62,644 bases of DNA from an uncultured Butyrivibrio sp. (GTDB lineage Bacteria > Bacillota > Clostridia > Lachnospirales > Lachnospiraceae), in assembly GCF_947169445.1 (NCBI RefSeq), contig NZ_CAMVPU010000023.1, positions 1 through 62,644 of the forward strand, written 5' to 3'. Shown piece by piece: positions 51,075 to 60,452 of this stretch. The first letter of the stretch is position 1. Each line of letters opens with the position of its first letter. The position numbers and the translations under genes were made by a program. The notes under the pieces are model-generated. The model made no database searches. It worked only from the letters and a program-made list of their open reading frames with translations, and had not been told where the DNA came from.

Positions 51075-52673
51075 TTATACGTTGGTGGCCTGCTCTACGT
51101 TAAGCTGAGGGAGCCTTGGCTGAACACTTTCGCCGCGGATTTCGATGAGAGGAGAGGCCTTGCCTTCGATGTAGTCTCTGGTGATGGTGACGCGTCCAAT
51201 GTTCTCGTCCTTAGGGATCTCGAACATGATGTCCAGCATGAATTCTTCGATGATGGCACGAAGCGCTCTGGCACCGGTGTCTTTTTCGAGAGCCTTTTCT
51301 GCAATGGCTTCGAGAGCAGTGTCATCAAACTGAAGATCAACCTCATCAAGAGACAGGAGCTTCTGATACTGCTTAAGGATCGCATTCTTGGGCTCTTTAA
51401 GGATTTTTACAAGCATGTCCTTATCAAGTGCCTGAAGAGAGCAGATGATAGGCAGTCTTCCCAGGAATTCAGGGATCATGCCGAACTTCTTTAGGTCTTC
51501 TACTGTAACTTTGCTCAGAATATTTGGATCATCCTCGTATTTATCCTTAAGATCCGCATCAAAACCAATTGAAGTCTGTTTATTTAATCTCTGAGTGATT
51601 ATCTCCTCAAGGTCCGGGAAAGCACCACCACAGATAAAAAGAATATTTCTTGTATTAACTGTTGCAAGAGGAACCATGGCATTTTTACTGCCTGCTCCAA
51701 CAGGAACCTCTACATTAGAGCCTTCAAGAAGCTTTAACATTCCCTGCTGAACTGACTCACCACTTACATCTCTCGATGTTGTATTCTTTTTCTTGGCAAT
51801 CTTATCTATCTCATCGATAAAGATAATGCCATGCTCAGTTTTCTCTACGTCATTGCCGGCTGCTGCAAGAAGCTTACTTACAACACTTTCAATATCATCT
51901 CCAATATATCCGGCCTCTGTAAGAGATGTAGCGTCTGCTATTGCAAGCGGCACATCAAGAAGCTTAGCCAATGTCTTAACCAGATATGTCTTACCACTTC
52001 CTGTTGGTCCAAGAAGCAGAATGTTGGACTTCTCAATCTCTATCTCGTCCATGGTATCAGTCGCAACCCTCTTATAATGGTTGTAAACTGCAACAGACAT
52101 AACCTTTTTGGCCTGATCCTGTCCGATCACATACTCATCCAGCTTGGCTTTGATCTTGTGTGGAGCCGGAATATTCTTTATATCAAAAGCAGGCTTTGCA
52201 CCACTCTCACTCTTTTTCTTGATCTTCTGAGTGTTGGGAATTCCGCCGCCCATATTGAAATTGCCATTGGAAAGATCTCCCATGTTAAAAAATCCCATAT
52301 TAGGAAAGCCTGAACTCTTGTTAAGTTCATTCATGAGGTTAGGATTATTTAACATGTTCTGATAATCAAACTGGCTTACTGTATCCATAGTCTTATGCAT
52401 ACAGTCGTTGCAAACGCATATATTATTGGGAAGATGGAACATCTGTCCGGCCTTACTCTCCGGTCTTCTGCATATAAAGCAGACGTCCTCAAACTCACTC
52501 TTTGTCTTATCATCAGTTGTCTGACCGGAAGCATCTTTTTCCTTATTGTTTCCTTCAGACGCATCCTTTGTATCTTTTGCATCGGTAGTATCTACAGGAT
52601 TGTCTACGATATCTACCTTCTCATCATCAGTAACTTCTCTGAAATCGAAGTCATCATTTCTATTGTCACCCAT
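51075..52673 (-). CDS. clpX: ClpX-type AAA+ unfoldase with an acidic N-terminal extension and long linker
   Basis: 532 residues (typical ClpX about 420). An acidic tail (1-60), a four-Cys zinc-binding domain (C65, C68, C88, C91), then a ~60-residue Asn/Met/Gly/Phe-rich linker before the AAA+ core with Walker A GPTGSGKT (222-229), Walker B IIFIDEIDKI and sensor regions. The IGF loop (TSIGFDAD) that docks ClpP is retained, so delivery of substrates to ClpP is expected. clpP and tig are not adjacent. GGGAG lies six bases before the ATG. Confidence 0.9.
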   Translation of the reverse strand: MGDNRNDDFDFREVTDDEKVDIVDNPVDTTDAKDTKDASEGNNKEKDASGQTTDDKTKSEFEDVCFICRRPESKAGQMFHLPNNICVCNDCMHKTMDTVSQFDYQNMLNNPNLMNELNKSSGFPNMGFFNMGDLSNGNFNMGGGIPNTQKIKKKSESGAKPAFDIKNIPAPHKIKAKLDEYVIGQDQAKKVMSVAVYNHYKRVATDTMDEIEIEKSNILLLGPTGSGKTYLVKTLAKLLDVPLAIADATSLTEAGYIGDDIESVVSKLLAAAGNDVEKTEHGIIFIDEIDKIAKKKNTTSRDVSGESVQQGMLKLLEGSNVEVPVGAGSKNAMVPLATVNTRNILFICGGAFPDLEEIITQRLNKQTSIGFDADLKDKYEDDPNILSKVTVEDLKKFGMIPEFLGRLPIICSLQALDKDMLVKILKEPKNAILKQYQKLLSLDEVDLQFDDTALEAIAEKALEKDTGARALRAIIEEFMLDIMFEIPKDENIGRVTITRDYIEGKASPLIEIRGESVQPRLPQLNVEQATNV

Positions 52674-52769
52674 ATATAACTCCCTATCTTAAAATGTAAA
52701 AAAACTGCTACGACAATTATACCTAATCCGTTGATTATTTCATACTGTGAATAAAATAGAATGTCGCGG

Positions 52770-52823
52770 TTGCATAAAGTTACTGTTCACTCGCTTGCAG
52801 CTCCCTCCAGTAACTTTATGCAA
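52770..52823 (+). repeat. Hairpin repeat between clpX and htrA with a 16-bp perfect stem
   Basis: TTGCATAAAGTTACTG (52770-52785) and CAGTAACTTTATGCAA (52808-52823) are exact reverse complements. The loop TTCACTCGCTTGCAGCTC matches the loop of the dispersed element. No T-run follows. Confidence 0.85.
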
Positions 52824-52836
52824 CATCTGCCTATGA

Positions 52837-52875
52837 TAAAAAAATGCTATGGATGGCATCTACGTCATCCATAGC
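52837..52875 (-). terminator. Terminator of htrA
   Basis: 10-bp perfect stem GCTATGGATG/CATCCATAGC (52846-52855 and 52866-52875), followed on the minus strand by ATTTTTTT. Confidence 0.92.
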
Positions 52876-52946
52876 ACCTATTTAACATCTAATTTCTATA
52901 GTATTCGGCATATTAATTAGCCGATTCATATACTACAATTCAAATC

Positions 52947-54563
52947 TCAATGTTCACCCTGACTTGCGCCACTTCCGTGGTTCTTATCTTCAGGCTTACC
53001 CGGAGCCTGGCTGCCATCATACTTATCTGATGAGCCATCCTTTTCTTCAGCAGTATTTGAATCCTGTCCGCTAAGAGAAGCTGCTCCGCCAAGTGTTACA
53101 TCAAAAGTTTCTTCCTCATAGCCGGAACCAGACTGTCTCATTACTGTTACAGAAACAGTATCTCCAACCGGATAGTACTGCAGCCATGTCTGAAGATCTT
53201 CCATGGAAGTAATCTCTCGTCCTTCAAACTCTACGATCACATCACCCTTTTCAAGACCTGCTGCCTGAGCGCCGCCGCCATTGGAAACCTCTGCTACATA
53301 AACACCAATCGGAAGTCCATAAACCTGAGAAACATCTGATGTTACGCTAACACCTGAGATTCCGATATAACCTCTTTCATCAGCTGAATATTTGATCTTG
53401 GTTTCTTCATTCATGAGTTCTTCGATAATAGGCTTAGCTGCAGAAATAGGAATAGCATATCCCATACCTTCTACTGTATTTCCGCCAATCTTATTGGAGT
53501 TGATACCTATTACTTCACCCTGCAGATTCAAAAGAGCTCCACCTGAGTTACCAGGGTTAATAGCTGCATCTGTCTGAATAAACTCTCTTGTGTTGCCACT
53601 CTCGATCTCAACCTGTCTGTTAAGTGCGGAAATAACACCTGTTGTAACGGACTGACCATATCCAAGAGCGTTACCAATTGCTATAGCAGGTTCTCCTAGA
53701 ACAAGTGCATCACTGTCACCAAGTGTTGCCACCTTGATGCTGTCAATTGTATCTGATGTAAGCTCGCTTAACTGAACTGCTATAACAGCCAGATCCATGT
53801 CAGCATTAGTTCCCTTAACATCTGCATTGATTGTTGTTTCATCGTTAAAAATAACTTCCAATGTATCAGCGCCCTCAATTACGTGATAATTGGTTGCTAT
53901 AAGAAGCTCTGTATCACTCTGGCCTACTATGATTCCGCTTCCTGATGCAGTTGCTTCCTGGGTCTGCTGGTATCCAAAGAAGTTTGCAGACTGTGTGTAG
54001 TTGTTGTGAATGATAACCATTGCCGGCATCACTTCTTCTACAACTGCTGTAACATCTGTTACAACTGCCTTGGTCTGTGCAGTAACTGTTGTAGTCTGAA
54101 CCTTCTCTTCATCCTGTGTCTGTTTTGCCTCAGTCTTTTCCTCAGGTTCTGCTTCTGCTACTTCCTTGGAAATATCCGCTGTAATGCCAATCTTTAAAAG
54201 ATTGTTGGATATTGCATAGTAGGAAGCTCCAACACCACCAACTACAAGTGCCAGAATTGCAATTGCTGCAACTACTGCCGCGCCAGTATGCTTTTTCTTA
54301 ACCGGTGCTGCATTTGCTCCATTCGCTGCATAGGAATAATCTGTTCCACCATACTGATATGTGCCATACCCGTGGACACCTGCCTGGTTATTGTAAGAAT
54401 ACGATGTATTCTGATTCGTACTTGCATTATTGCCGTAACCGTAAGTATTCTGCCCACCATTACCATAAGAATAAGGATTATAGGAATAAGTATTATTTCC
54501 CTGTCCACTTCCATATGAATTGTTGTTTACACCACCCTGTTCGTTATTATCATCTTCATACAT
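52947..54563 (-). CDS. htrA: HtrA/DegP-like membrane serine protease with PDZ domain
   Basis: 538 residues. The cytoplasmic N-terminus (1-85) is a Tyr/Asn/Gly-rich disordered stretch; one membrane helix follows (GAAVVAAIAILALVVGGVGAS, ~94-114), then the protease domain with catalytic His227 (TNYHVIEGAD), Asp257 (ADMDLAVI) and Ser340 (NPGNSGGALLN). One PDZ domain (about 410-500) starts near YIGISGVSVTSDVSQVYGLPIG, and the C-terminal tail is charged and Gly/Ser-rich. Degrades misfolded envelope proteins. Monocistronic with its own terminator. Confidence 0.94.
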   Translation of the reverse strand: MYEDDNNEQGGVNNNSYGSGQGNNTYSYNPYSYGNGGQNTYGYGNNASTNQNTSYSYNNQAGVHGYGTYQYGGTDYSYAANGANAAPVKKKHTGAAVVAAIAILALVVGGVGASYYAISNNLLKIGITADISKEVAEAEPEEKTEAKQTQDEEKVQTTTVTAQTKAVVTDVTAVVEEVMPAMVIIHNNYTQSANFFGYQQTQEATASGSGIIVGQSDTELLIATNYHVIEGADTLEVIFNDETTINADVKGTNADMDLAVIAVQLSELTSDTIDSIKVATLGDSDALVLGEPAIAIGNALGYGQSVTTGVISALNRQVEIESGNTREFIQTDAAINPGNSGGALLNLQGEVIGINSNKIGGNTVEGMGYAIPISAAKPIIEELMNEETKIKYSADERGYIGISGVSVTSDVSQVYGLPIGVYVAEVSNGGGAQAAGLEKGDVIVEFEGREITSMEDLQTWLQYYPVGDTVSVTVMRQSGSGYEEETFDVTLGGAASLSGQDSNTAEEKDGSSDKYDGSQAPGKPEDKNHGSGASQGEH

Positions 54564-54679
54564 GATAGTTACCTTCTTCCTTTCTGGTTTATGGCTTTAG
54601 TATAAAATGATAATGTGACGGAATTGTGTTTTATTTATTATAAAAATATTATTAATTTTAATAATTGACAAAAGCCACT

Positions 54680-54949
54680 CTAATAGTCCTCTTCGAGCAC
54701 CTGGATTTCCATATAATCAAAAGAAACCTCCTCTATAAAGGCATCCTTGGTAAAACGACATTTCGCATGTCGCTGAAAATCCCTGACCGTATTATCAAGC
54801 CAGATTGGCTTTTGAAGATCCAGCTCATAACAGGCTTTTTCTATAGCATTCATCACCTTATGCGTTCTGGTATCCACAGTATCATCGCAAATAACCGTAT
54901 CCTGCAGCAGATGATTGTCATTAATCAGTTTTACCCACAACCTAAACAT
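54680..54949 (-). CDS. Conserved small protein of unknown function, coupled to a PHP phosphoesterase
   Basis: 89 residues, starts MFRLWVKLINDNHLLQDTVI and includes DTRTHKVMNAIEKACYELDL and KPIWLDNTVRDFQRHAKCRF. No signal or membrane segment. I know the pattern only as a conserved hypothetical of Clostridia. Its start overlaps the PHP gene stop by 8 bp, so the two are translationally coupled. Confidence 0.78.
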   Translation of the reverse strand: MFRLWVKLINDNHLLQDTVICDDTVDTRTHKVMNAIEKACYELDLQKPIWLDNTVRDFQRHAKCRFTKDAFIEEVSFDYMEIQVLEEDY

Positions 54950-55751
54950 TCTTCACCATTACTCCACTATCTGATAGTCCCTGTAAAAAACTCTCTTTAG
55001 TGCTGTTGATTATAAGCTCCTGAGGAAAACCAATTTCCTCCAGCATTGCCTGGGCCTTCGCAGTGCCGCCAATTTCGCAGGACATATGTGCATCTGTATT
55101 AACACATATAGAAACGCCAAGTTCAGCACATCTAATAGCAATATCCCTGCAGACCTTCTTGTGATGTCCTTCCCAGGAAAAACTGTGTTCATTTATTTCT
55201 ATCGGCTTGTGCAGTTCCTTGGAACGAAGCAGCACTTCATCCACATCAAAAGGCACTCCGGCCCTTCCGATATGTCCGATAAAAAACACCTTTTGATTTT
55301 CAAGAGCTTTTATGTACATCTGTGTATTCTGGGCAACGCTCATTCCTTCTGTATGTCTCTTGGCATGAACAGAAGCAATCACAAAATCCAGCTTCTCTAT
55401 AGCCATCTCCAAAAGATTCCTTTCAGGATCATAAGTATCACCAGTCACAGACTTCTTTACTGCAATATCATGGCCGAAAAGATTGCCCTCCATATCCACA
55501 ATATCAGCCTCGCAGCCTCTTAAAAGATAAACATCCTTCCACAGTCTTGGCCAGTTATTGCAGCAAAACAGGTACTGATAATTCTTCACACATTCAAAAT
55601 CACCAAATAACATATCACTAAAATGGTCCGTACTTGCTAAAAGCTTAATACCATTTTCGCTTGCCGCTCTTACATTTTCCTCGATTGTGGAATACGCATG
55701 TCTTGAAAATAAAGTATGTGTATGAGTATCGCATTCAATTTTATACATCTT
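54942..55751 (-). CDS. PHP-domain phosphoesterase (YcdX-like)
   Basis: 269 residues. Metal-binding PHP motifs: DTHTHTLFSRHAYST near the N-terminus, STDHFS, a GCEADI segment, VIASVHAKRH, and a C-terminal NTDAHMSCEIG. These supply His/Asp ligands for a trinuclear metal site as in E. coli YcdX. Physiological substrate unknown. The ATG at 55751 has GAGG seven bases upstream; a longer frame begins at 55781. Confidence 0.88.
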   Translation of the reverse strand, partial: KMYKIECDTHTHTLFSRHAYSTIEENVRAASENGIKLLASTDHFSDMLFGDFECVKNYQYLFCCNNWPRLWKDVYLLRGCEADIVDMEGNLFGHDIAVKKSVTGDTYDPERNLLEMAIEKLDFVIASVHAKRHTEGMSVAQNTQMYIKALENQKVFFIGHIGRAGVPFDVDEVLLRSKELHKPIEINEHSFSWEGHHKKVCRDIAIRCAELGVSICVNTDAHMSCEIGGTAKAQAMLEEIGFPQELIINSTKESFLQGLSDSGVMVKNV

Positions 55752-55833
55752 ATTACCTCTTCCTACCGGATAAACAACCATCCGGCATCAACTTTCCTTA
55801 TAACTTCAGCTTTCCCCACACACCCCAATTTTT

Positions 55834-55884
55834 AGAAAAAAAAAGAAAATTAGCTATCCACAACTATTATTGCAGATAGCTAAT
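55834..55884 (-). terminator. Terminator of galE
   Basis: 10-bp stem ATTAGCTATC/GATAGCTAAT (55849-55858 and 55875-55884), followed on the minus strand by TTTCTTTTTTTTT. Confidence 0.9.
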
Positions 55885-55974
55885 TAAGGATAACATTATA
55901 ATACTATTTCATCAAGAAACGAATCAAATTCTCTCGAAACGCACATCTTTATAAGCATTAACGCCAGTAAATCT

Positions 55975-56991
55975 TTAATCCTCGTATCCGTTAGGGTTCT
56001 GGCTCTGCCATCTCCAGGAATCAGCGCACATTTCCTTAATACCATTCTGAGCCTTCCAGCCAAGTTCTCTTTCTGCCTTATCAGCATTGGAGTAGCAGGT
56101 AGCTATATCTCCGGCTCTTCTCTCTTTGATAACATATGGAATCTTAAGGCCATTTGCTTCCTCAAAATTCTTAACAATATCAAGAACGCTGTATCCAACA
56201 CCTGTTCCGAGATTGTAGATATTAAGACCACTGCCTGGCTCAAGCTTCTTAAGAGCCTTAACGTGTCCAAGTGCAAGGTCAACTACATGAATATAGTCTC
56301 TAACGCCTGTTCCATCCGGTGTATCATAATCATCACCAAATACATTAAGCTGTGGAAGCTTACCTACAGCAACCTGTGTGATATAAGGCATCAGGTTGTT
56401 AGGAATGCCATTAGGATTCTCACCGATTGTACCGCTCTTATGAGCTCCGATAGGATTGAAATATCTAAGAAGAACTACATTCCACTCCGGATCAGCCTTC
56501 TGGATATCTGAAAGAACCTGCTCAAGCATTGACTTAGTCCAACCATAAGGATTAGTGCATGTCCCCTTAGGACACTCCTCTGTGATCGGAATAAATGCAG
56601 GATTTCCGTATACTGTTGCAGAAGATGAAAAGATAATGTTCTTACAGTTATGTTTTCTCATAACATCAACAAGTGTAAGTGTTCCGGCAATATTATTCTC
56701 ATAATATTCCCATGGCTTCTGAACAGACTCTCCTACTGCCTTAAGTCCTGCGAAGTGAATTACACTGTCAATCTTTTCATTTGAAAAGATCTTCTCAAGA
56801 CCTTCTCTGTCTCTGATATCAGTCTCATAAAAAGGAACCTTTTTACCGGTAAGCGCTTCTACTCTGCCGATTACCTTCTTGCTGGAATTAGCAAGATTGT
56901 CCATTACAACAACATCGTATCCTGCATTCTGAAGCTCTACTACTGTGTGTGAACCAATATACCCTGCTCCACCTGTTACAAGAATTGCCAT
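55975..56991 (-). CDS. galE: UDP-glucose 4-epimerase GalE
   Basis: 338 residues, extended SDR. NAD motif VTGGAGYIGSHTVVEL, the catalytic pair in NPYGWTKSMLEQ (Tyr and Lys of YxxxK) and SSSATVYGNP. Interconverts UDP-glucose and UDP-galactose, linking galactose released by the GH27 and GH2 enzymes to UDP-sugar metabolism; galK and galT are not in the window. GAGG site before the ATG. The next gene upstream makes UDP-sugars, but the gap has a promoter, so galE is probably separate. Confidence 0.96.
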   Translation of the reverse strand: MAILVTGGAGYIGSHTVVELQNAGYDVVVMDNLANSSKKVIGRVEALTGKKVPFYETDIRDREGLEKIFSNEKIDSVIHFAGLKAVGESVQKPWEYYENNIAGTLTLVDVMRKHNCKNIIFSSSATVYGNPAFIPITEECPKGTCTNPYGWTKSMLEQVLSDIQKADPEWNVVLLRYFNPIGAHKSGTIGENPNGIPNNLMPYITQVAVGKLPQLNVFGDDYDTPDGTGVRDYIHVVDLALGHVKALKKLEPGSGLNIYNLGTGVGYSVLDIVKNFEEANGLKIPYVIKERRAGDIATCYSNADKAERELGWKAQNGIKEMCADSWRWQSQNPNGYED

Positions 56992-57011
56992 GATTACCTC
57001 TTTTCTGTGTC

Positions 57012-57029
57012 GTTACGGCTACAGTAACG
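57012..57029 (+). repeat. Short GTTAC/GTAAC hairpin upstream of galE
   Basis: GTTAC...GTAAC about 20 bp ahead of the galE start, followed by GAATTCACGC as in other copies. A minimal, degenerate form of the dispersed hairpin. Confidence 0.5.
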
Positions 57030-57079
57030 AATTCACGCTTTTCATTTTGTGCAACAACCTTTTTGTCTTGTTGTTTACA

Positions 57080-57108
57080 ATAATATATGGATAGTAGCCT
57101 TTAATCAA
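57080..57108 (-). promoter_or_regulatory. Promoter of galE
   Basis: TTGATT (57103-57108), 17-bp spacer, TATTAT (57080-57085) on the minus strand. Confidence 0.65.
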
Positions 57109-57217
57109 CGTGATTTTGTTGCAACTAGCTGTCAAAATGTTATATCCCGTTGCTCTCAAATCATATTTTCGTCAAATGCGCACCCACGTGTTCATTTCTG
57201 TTTTGTCTTTTTACTAA

Positions 57218-58447
57218 TTACAGCTCGATTCCATTAAGCTTACAAAGCTCTCTTGCTGACTCTACTGAATCTATTCCTGTCTTGTTCTTGATAGGAGCAA
57301 ACTCATGCTCTCTTACTACCTCGTAAGGAAGACATGTATCAAGCTCGTGGATCATATCAAGTACAAGCTGCTCAAACTTGCATCCGTTTGGAGCTTCCGG
57401 CTTAACAAGATTTGCATTCTCGTCAATATATGGAATCTTCTTCTCAACAACATGAAGAGGAAGTGTGTTCTTAGCGATCTCATTAAGTGCTTTTTCATTG
57501 AAAAGATAATTAAGGATAACGCCATAGTTGTATGCCGGATCACCGTTTTCATCCTTGGCATCCATCATTTCCTGTGAAAGCTCATAGTACTCAACGATAG
57601 ATGGTCTTCCATCTTCAAGGCACATTACTCCAACCTTCTCATCTGGAGCGTTCTTTCTTACAACCTTTGCTCCACAAGCAACTCCTGCATTTACTGTTGC
57701 TCCAACAAAGCAAGGATCAGCAATTCTCTGAAGAACGTTATCTACAGCAAAGATATCGATCCACTCAATTCCCTCTTTTAACAGAACATCACGAAGGCCT
57801 GCCTTGAGCATTGATGAATACCAGCCGGCATTACCATTAGGTGAAGTTGAGATTCTGCCCTTGCCTTCCATGTATACCTTGCCATCATAATCTGAAGCAG
57901 GTGCCATATCCTGTTTAAAGAATGTGATCTTCTCCTCTGGATATCCGAAGTAGTTATGCTCCTTAAGGAAAGCAATTGTAGCATCGTTGTTCTTCTCACT
58001 AGTCATAATGAAAAGATGGATAAATGCACCATCAGCCTGCTTAACAGTATCAAGAAGGTTCTCAATTATTCTCTGGAAAATATAAACCGGCTTTGTAATT
58101 CCAATATCATACATTCCCTTAGGGTTATCTGATCCAAGTCTTGTTCCCATACCGCCTGCAAGAAGAACTGCTGCAACCTTACCGGCCTTGATTGTATCTA
58201 CGCCAATCTTTCTGAACTCATCCTGTCTTTTCTCAATCTCAGAAACCTGCATAGCAGCAAGTGGTGAAAACTCGCCTCTTCCCTCGCTCTTACCAAGGTT
58301 CTTGCAGTTCTCAAGAACTGCAAAATCTGTTTCCTCGATCTGTGTGAGAAGATCCTGCTTCTCAGCCTCTGAAAGCTCATCATAATATTTCAGAACATGC
58401 TCCTGTCCGAACTGTTCCAATTTTTTCTTTGCTTCTTCGAAATTCAT
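57218..58447 (-). CDS. UDPGP-family nucleotidyltransferase (UDP-GlcNAc/UDP-glucose pyrophosphorylase)
   Basis: 409 residues, of the eukaryote-like UDPGP/UAP class rather than bacterial GalU. Seen: VAAVLLAGGMGTRLGSDNPKGMYDIG (nucleotide loop), FIHLFIMTSEKND, GNAGWYSSMLKAGL, FAVDNVLQRIADP and GVMCLEDGRPSIVEYYELS. It makes UDP-sugar from UTP and a sugar 1-phosphate. Sequence alone does not decide GlcNAc-1-P or Glc-1-P, although the closest layout is UAP1. Start at 58447 (GAGGTG seven bases upstream). Confidence 0.87.
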   Translation of the reverse strand: MNFEEAKKKLEQFGQEHVLKYYDELSEAEKQDLLTQIEETDFAVLENCKNLGKSEGRGEFSPLAAMQVSEIEKRQDEFRKIGVDTIKAGKVAAVLLAGGMGTRLGSDNPKGMYDIGITKPVYIFQRIIENLLDTVKQADGAFIHLFIMTSEKNNDATIAFLKEHNYFGYPEEKITFFKQDMAPASDYDGKVYMEGKGRISTSPNGNAGWYSSMLKAGLRDVLLKEGIEWIDIFAVDNVLQRIADPCFVGATVNAGVACGAKVVRKNAPDEKVGVMCLEDGRPSIVEYYELSQEMMDAKDENGDPAYNYGVILNYLFNEKALNEIAKNTLPLHVVEKKIPYIDENANLVKPEAPNGCKFEQLVLDMIHELDTCLPYEVVREHEFAPIKNKTGIDSVESARELCKLNGIEL

Positions 58448-58486
58448 GTTACCACACCTCATTAAATAAAAATTTTATTCAGCCAT

Positions 58487-58521
58487 GTTGCTGTTCATTA
58501 TAAATGTCCCTCTCCAGCAAC
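58487..58521 (+). repeat. Variant hairpin repeat with a compensatory stem change
   Basis: GTTGCTG (58487-58493) and CAGCAAC (58515-58521) with loop TTCATTATAAATGTCCCTCTC. Compared with GTTACTG/CAGTAAC elsewhere, both sides of one base pair have changed, so pairing is kept. Confidence 0.7.
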
Positions 58522-58611
58522 AAACCACGCTTTAATTTGCTGGAAATATCATACTACAAAACGCCTGATAAGGACACCAATAATTCACACAATATTTGCG
58601 CTTTTTTCCAC

Positions 58612-58650
58612 AAAAAAATGGACGAATCCCCTAAATATCGACTCGTCCAT
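58612..58650 (-). terminator. Terminator of the GH25 gene
   Basis: 8-bp stem ATGGACGA/TCGTCCAT (58618-58625 and 58643-58650), followed on the minus strand by a run of seven T. Confidence 0.9.
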
Positions 58651-58677
58651 CTGTTTTGCTTTATCTTTTCCTGTAAA

Positions 58678-60375
58678 TTACTGGGTTACAGGAGTCTCCT
58701 GTGCCGGATTAGCTGCTGTCTCAGGAACAGCAGGTGCCGGTGTTCCGGGAATCCATCCTGCCGGTGAAACCAAAAGACCATTCTTATCAAATGTACATTC
58801 AACGTTATCAAGAACTGCTGTCATATTAACAAGCATCTGACCGTTGTTGGCATCGAAATATCTCCATCCATCAGGAAGCTGTACCCAACCCACAACCATA
58901 TGTCCATCAGAAGGATCAAGGTAGTAAACGCCTTCCTTAAGTCCTGTCAAGCCTACAGCCATATTACCATCTGCCGCAAAATAGAAAGCCTTACCGTCGA
59001 TTGCATTCCAACCGGTTACCATCTTTCCATCAGCACCGAAGTAATATCTGGCTCCAATATCTCCAACCCAGCCTGTCTGCATTACACCAGCATTATCAAA
59101 CAGATATACTGACTTGTCGATCTGCTGAAGTCCTACGTATGCTCTGCAATCAGGTCCAAAGTAGAACATCTGTCCCTGCTCGTTGGCAAACCATCCTGTG
59201 ATAGCTGTTCCATCAGCTCCAAACATGTACTTGCCAATTTCAAAAGCAAACATTCCTGTCTGCATTACGCCTGCTTCGTTAAAGAAATAAATTTTATCAC
59301 CAACCTGTGTAAGACCAACATGCATCAAGTACTGATCATCAAAATAGTGAACACCGTCTCCAAGAGGAATAAGACCTCTCTGGCACACACCATCTTCGTT
59401 GGCATAGCAGATTGCTCCGCCTACATCTATAAGTCCTGTCTGTCTGACACCATTTGCATTAAAGAAATATCTGTTTCCGCCAATGTCAGCAAATCCAACC
59501 TTGGCAAGACCGCCCTGTTCAGGATCAAGGTAATATATTCCTGACTCATCCATGAACCAGCCAGCATTAATTACACCGTTTGCATCAGCATGATATCTTC
59601 CGTTAGCAAGATTCAGCCATCCGTATGTCTTTCTGAAGTTGTGATAGTAATACAGATTGCCGCCCCAGCTGTTAAAGCCTTCGCCGATCATACGGCTGAA
59701 GTAATCCTCATAGAGGTGATTGATATCTACTCGTGAAGGGATACCTGCTACAGATCCGTTACTGGAGGACTGCCACATTGCATATTCACCCGGGTACTCA
59801 CAGGCACTGCTATACTGAGCAACCCACTTTGGAGAAGAAACAACCGGCATCCTGTTCAGGAACCAGTTCTTGCTGGCATATACCATAGGCTCATAACCGT
59901 TTGCATAGATAATGCCGCAGAAGGTATCAGCAATGGCCTGAAGCTGTGCTGCATTCAATCCCTTCTGACAAGAATCTTCTATATCGATTGCAATGGGAAA
60001 AGAAACCGTATAAGGTGCAATCCAGGCAAGAACCTGATTGGCTTCAGCTGCAGCCTGCTCAGGTGAAGTTGCGTAGGAATAAATATAGATTCCTGTTCTG
60101 ATGCCTGCTGCATTAGCACCTACGATATTATTGACAAATTGTTCATCGATACCCTTTCTGGTGGTACCAACTCTTATCATAGCAAATTTGACACCGGAAT
60201 TCTTGACCTGCTGCCAGTTAATAACTCCCTGATACTTGGAAACATCTATTCCCATAGCAATTTCAGGACCTCTGGCCTCAACCTTAAGCTTACCTACCGG
60301 TGAAAAAGACAATAACGCGATTGCCCCAATGAGCGCGCCAAAACAAAGCAGTGCTCGTTTGATACTTTTTTTCAT
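58678..60375 (-). CDS. Secreted GH25 lysozyme with choline-binding-type wall repeats
   Basis: 565 residues. Signal peptide at 1-33, GH25 domain (GIDVSKYQGVINWQQVKN, KFAMIRVGTTRKG, PIAIDIEDSCQ) to about residue 235, then about a dozen ~20-residue aromatic/Gly repeats of the CW-binding/glucan-binding type (e.g. GNRYFFNANGVRQTGLIDVG, ARYYFGADGKMVTGWNAIDG). A Pro/Ala/Glu-rich tail ends TPVTQ. It cleaves the MurNAc-GlcNAc bond while held on the wall. Own promoter and terminator. Confidence 0.95.
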   Translation of the reverse strand: MKKSIKRALLCFGALIGAIALLSFSPVGKLKVEARGPEIAMGIDVSKYQGVINWQQVKNSGVKFAMIRVGTTRKGIDEQFVNNIVGANAAGIRTGIYIYSYATSPEQAAAEANQVLAWIAPYTVSFPIAIDIEDSCQKGLNAAQLQAIADTFCGIIYANGYEPMVYASKNWFLNRMPVVSSPKWVAQYSSACEYPGEYAMWQSSSNGSVAGIPSRVDINHLYEDYFSRMIGEGFNSWGGNLYYYHNFRKTYGWLNLANGRYHADANGVINAGWFMDESGIYYLDPEQGGLAKVGFADIGGNRYFFNANGVRQTGLIDVGGAICYANEDGVCQRGLIPLGDGVHYFDDQYLMHVGLTQVGDKIYFFNEAGVMQTGMFAFEIGKYMFGADGTAITGWFANEQGQMFYFGPDCRAYVGLQQIDKSVYLFDNAGVMQTGWVGDIGARYYFGADGKMVTGWNAIDGKAFYFAADGNMAVGLTGLKEGVYYLDPSDGHMVVGWVQLPDGWRYFDANNGQMLVNMTAVLDNVECTFDKNGLLVSPAGWIPGTPAPAVPETAANPAQETPVTQ

Positions 60376-60412
60376 ACTCTACCCCTCAATTTTTTAAGAA
60401 TTTCTTAACAAA

Positions 60413-60441
60413 ATTATACTGAAAAGGAGAGGTTTTGACAA
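60413..60441 (-). promoter_or_regulatory. Promoter of the GH25 lysozyme gene
   Basis: TTGTCA (60436-60441), 17-bp spacer, consensus TATAAT (60413-60418) on the minus strand. Confidence 0.85.
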
Positions 60442-60452
60442 CCAAATCAGGG

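Noticed and set aside
55896..56087. 63-codon minus-strand frame before galE's stop
   Set aside because: It overlaps the end of galE in another frame and has no supporting features.
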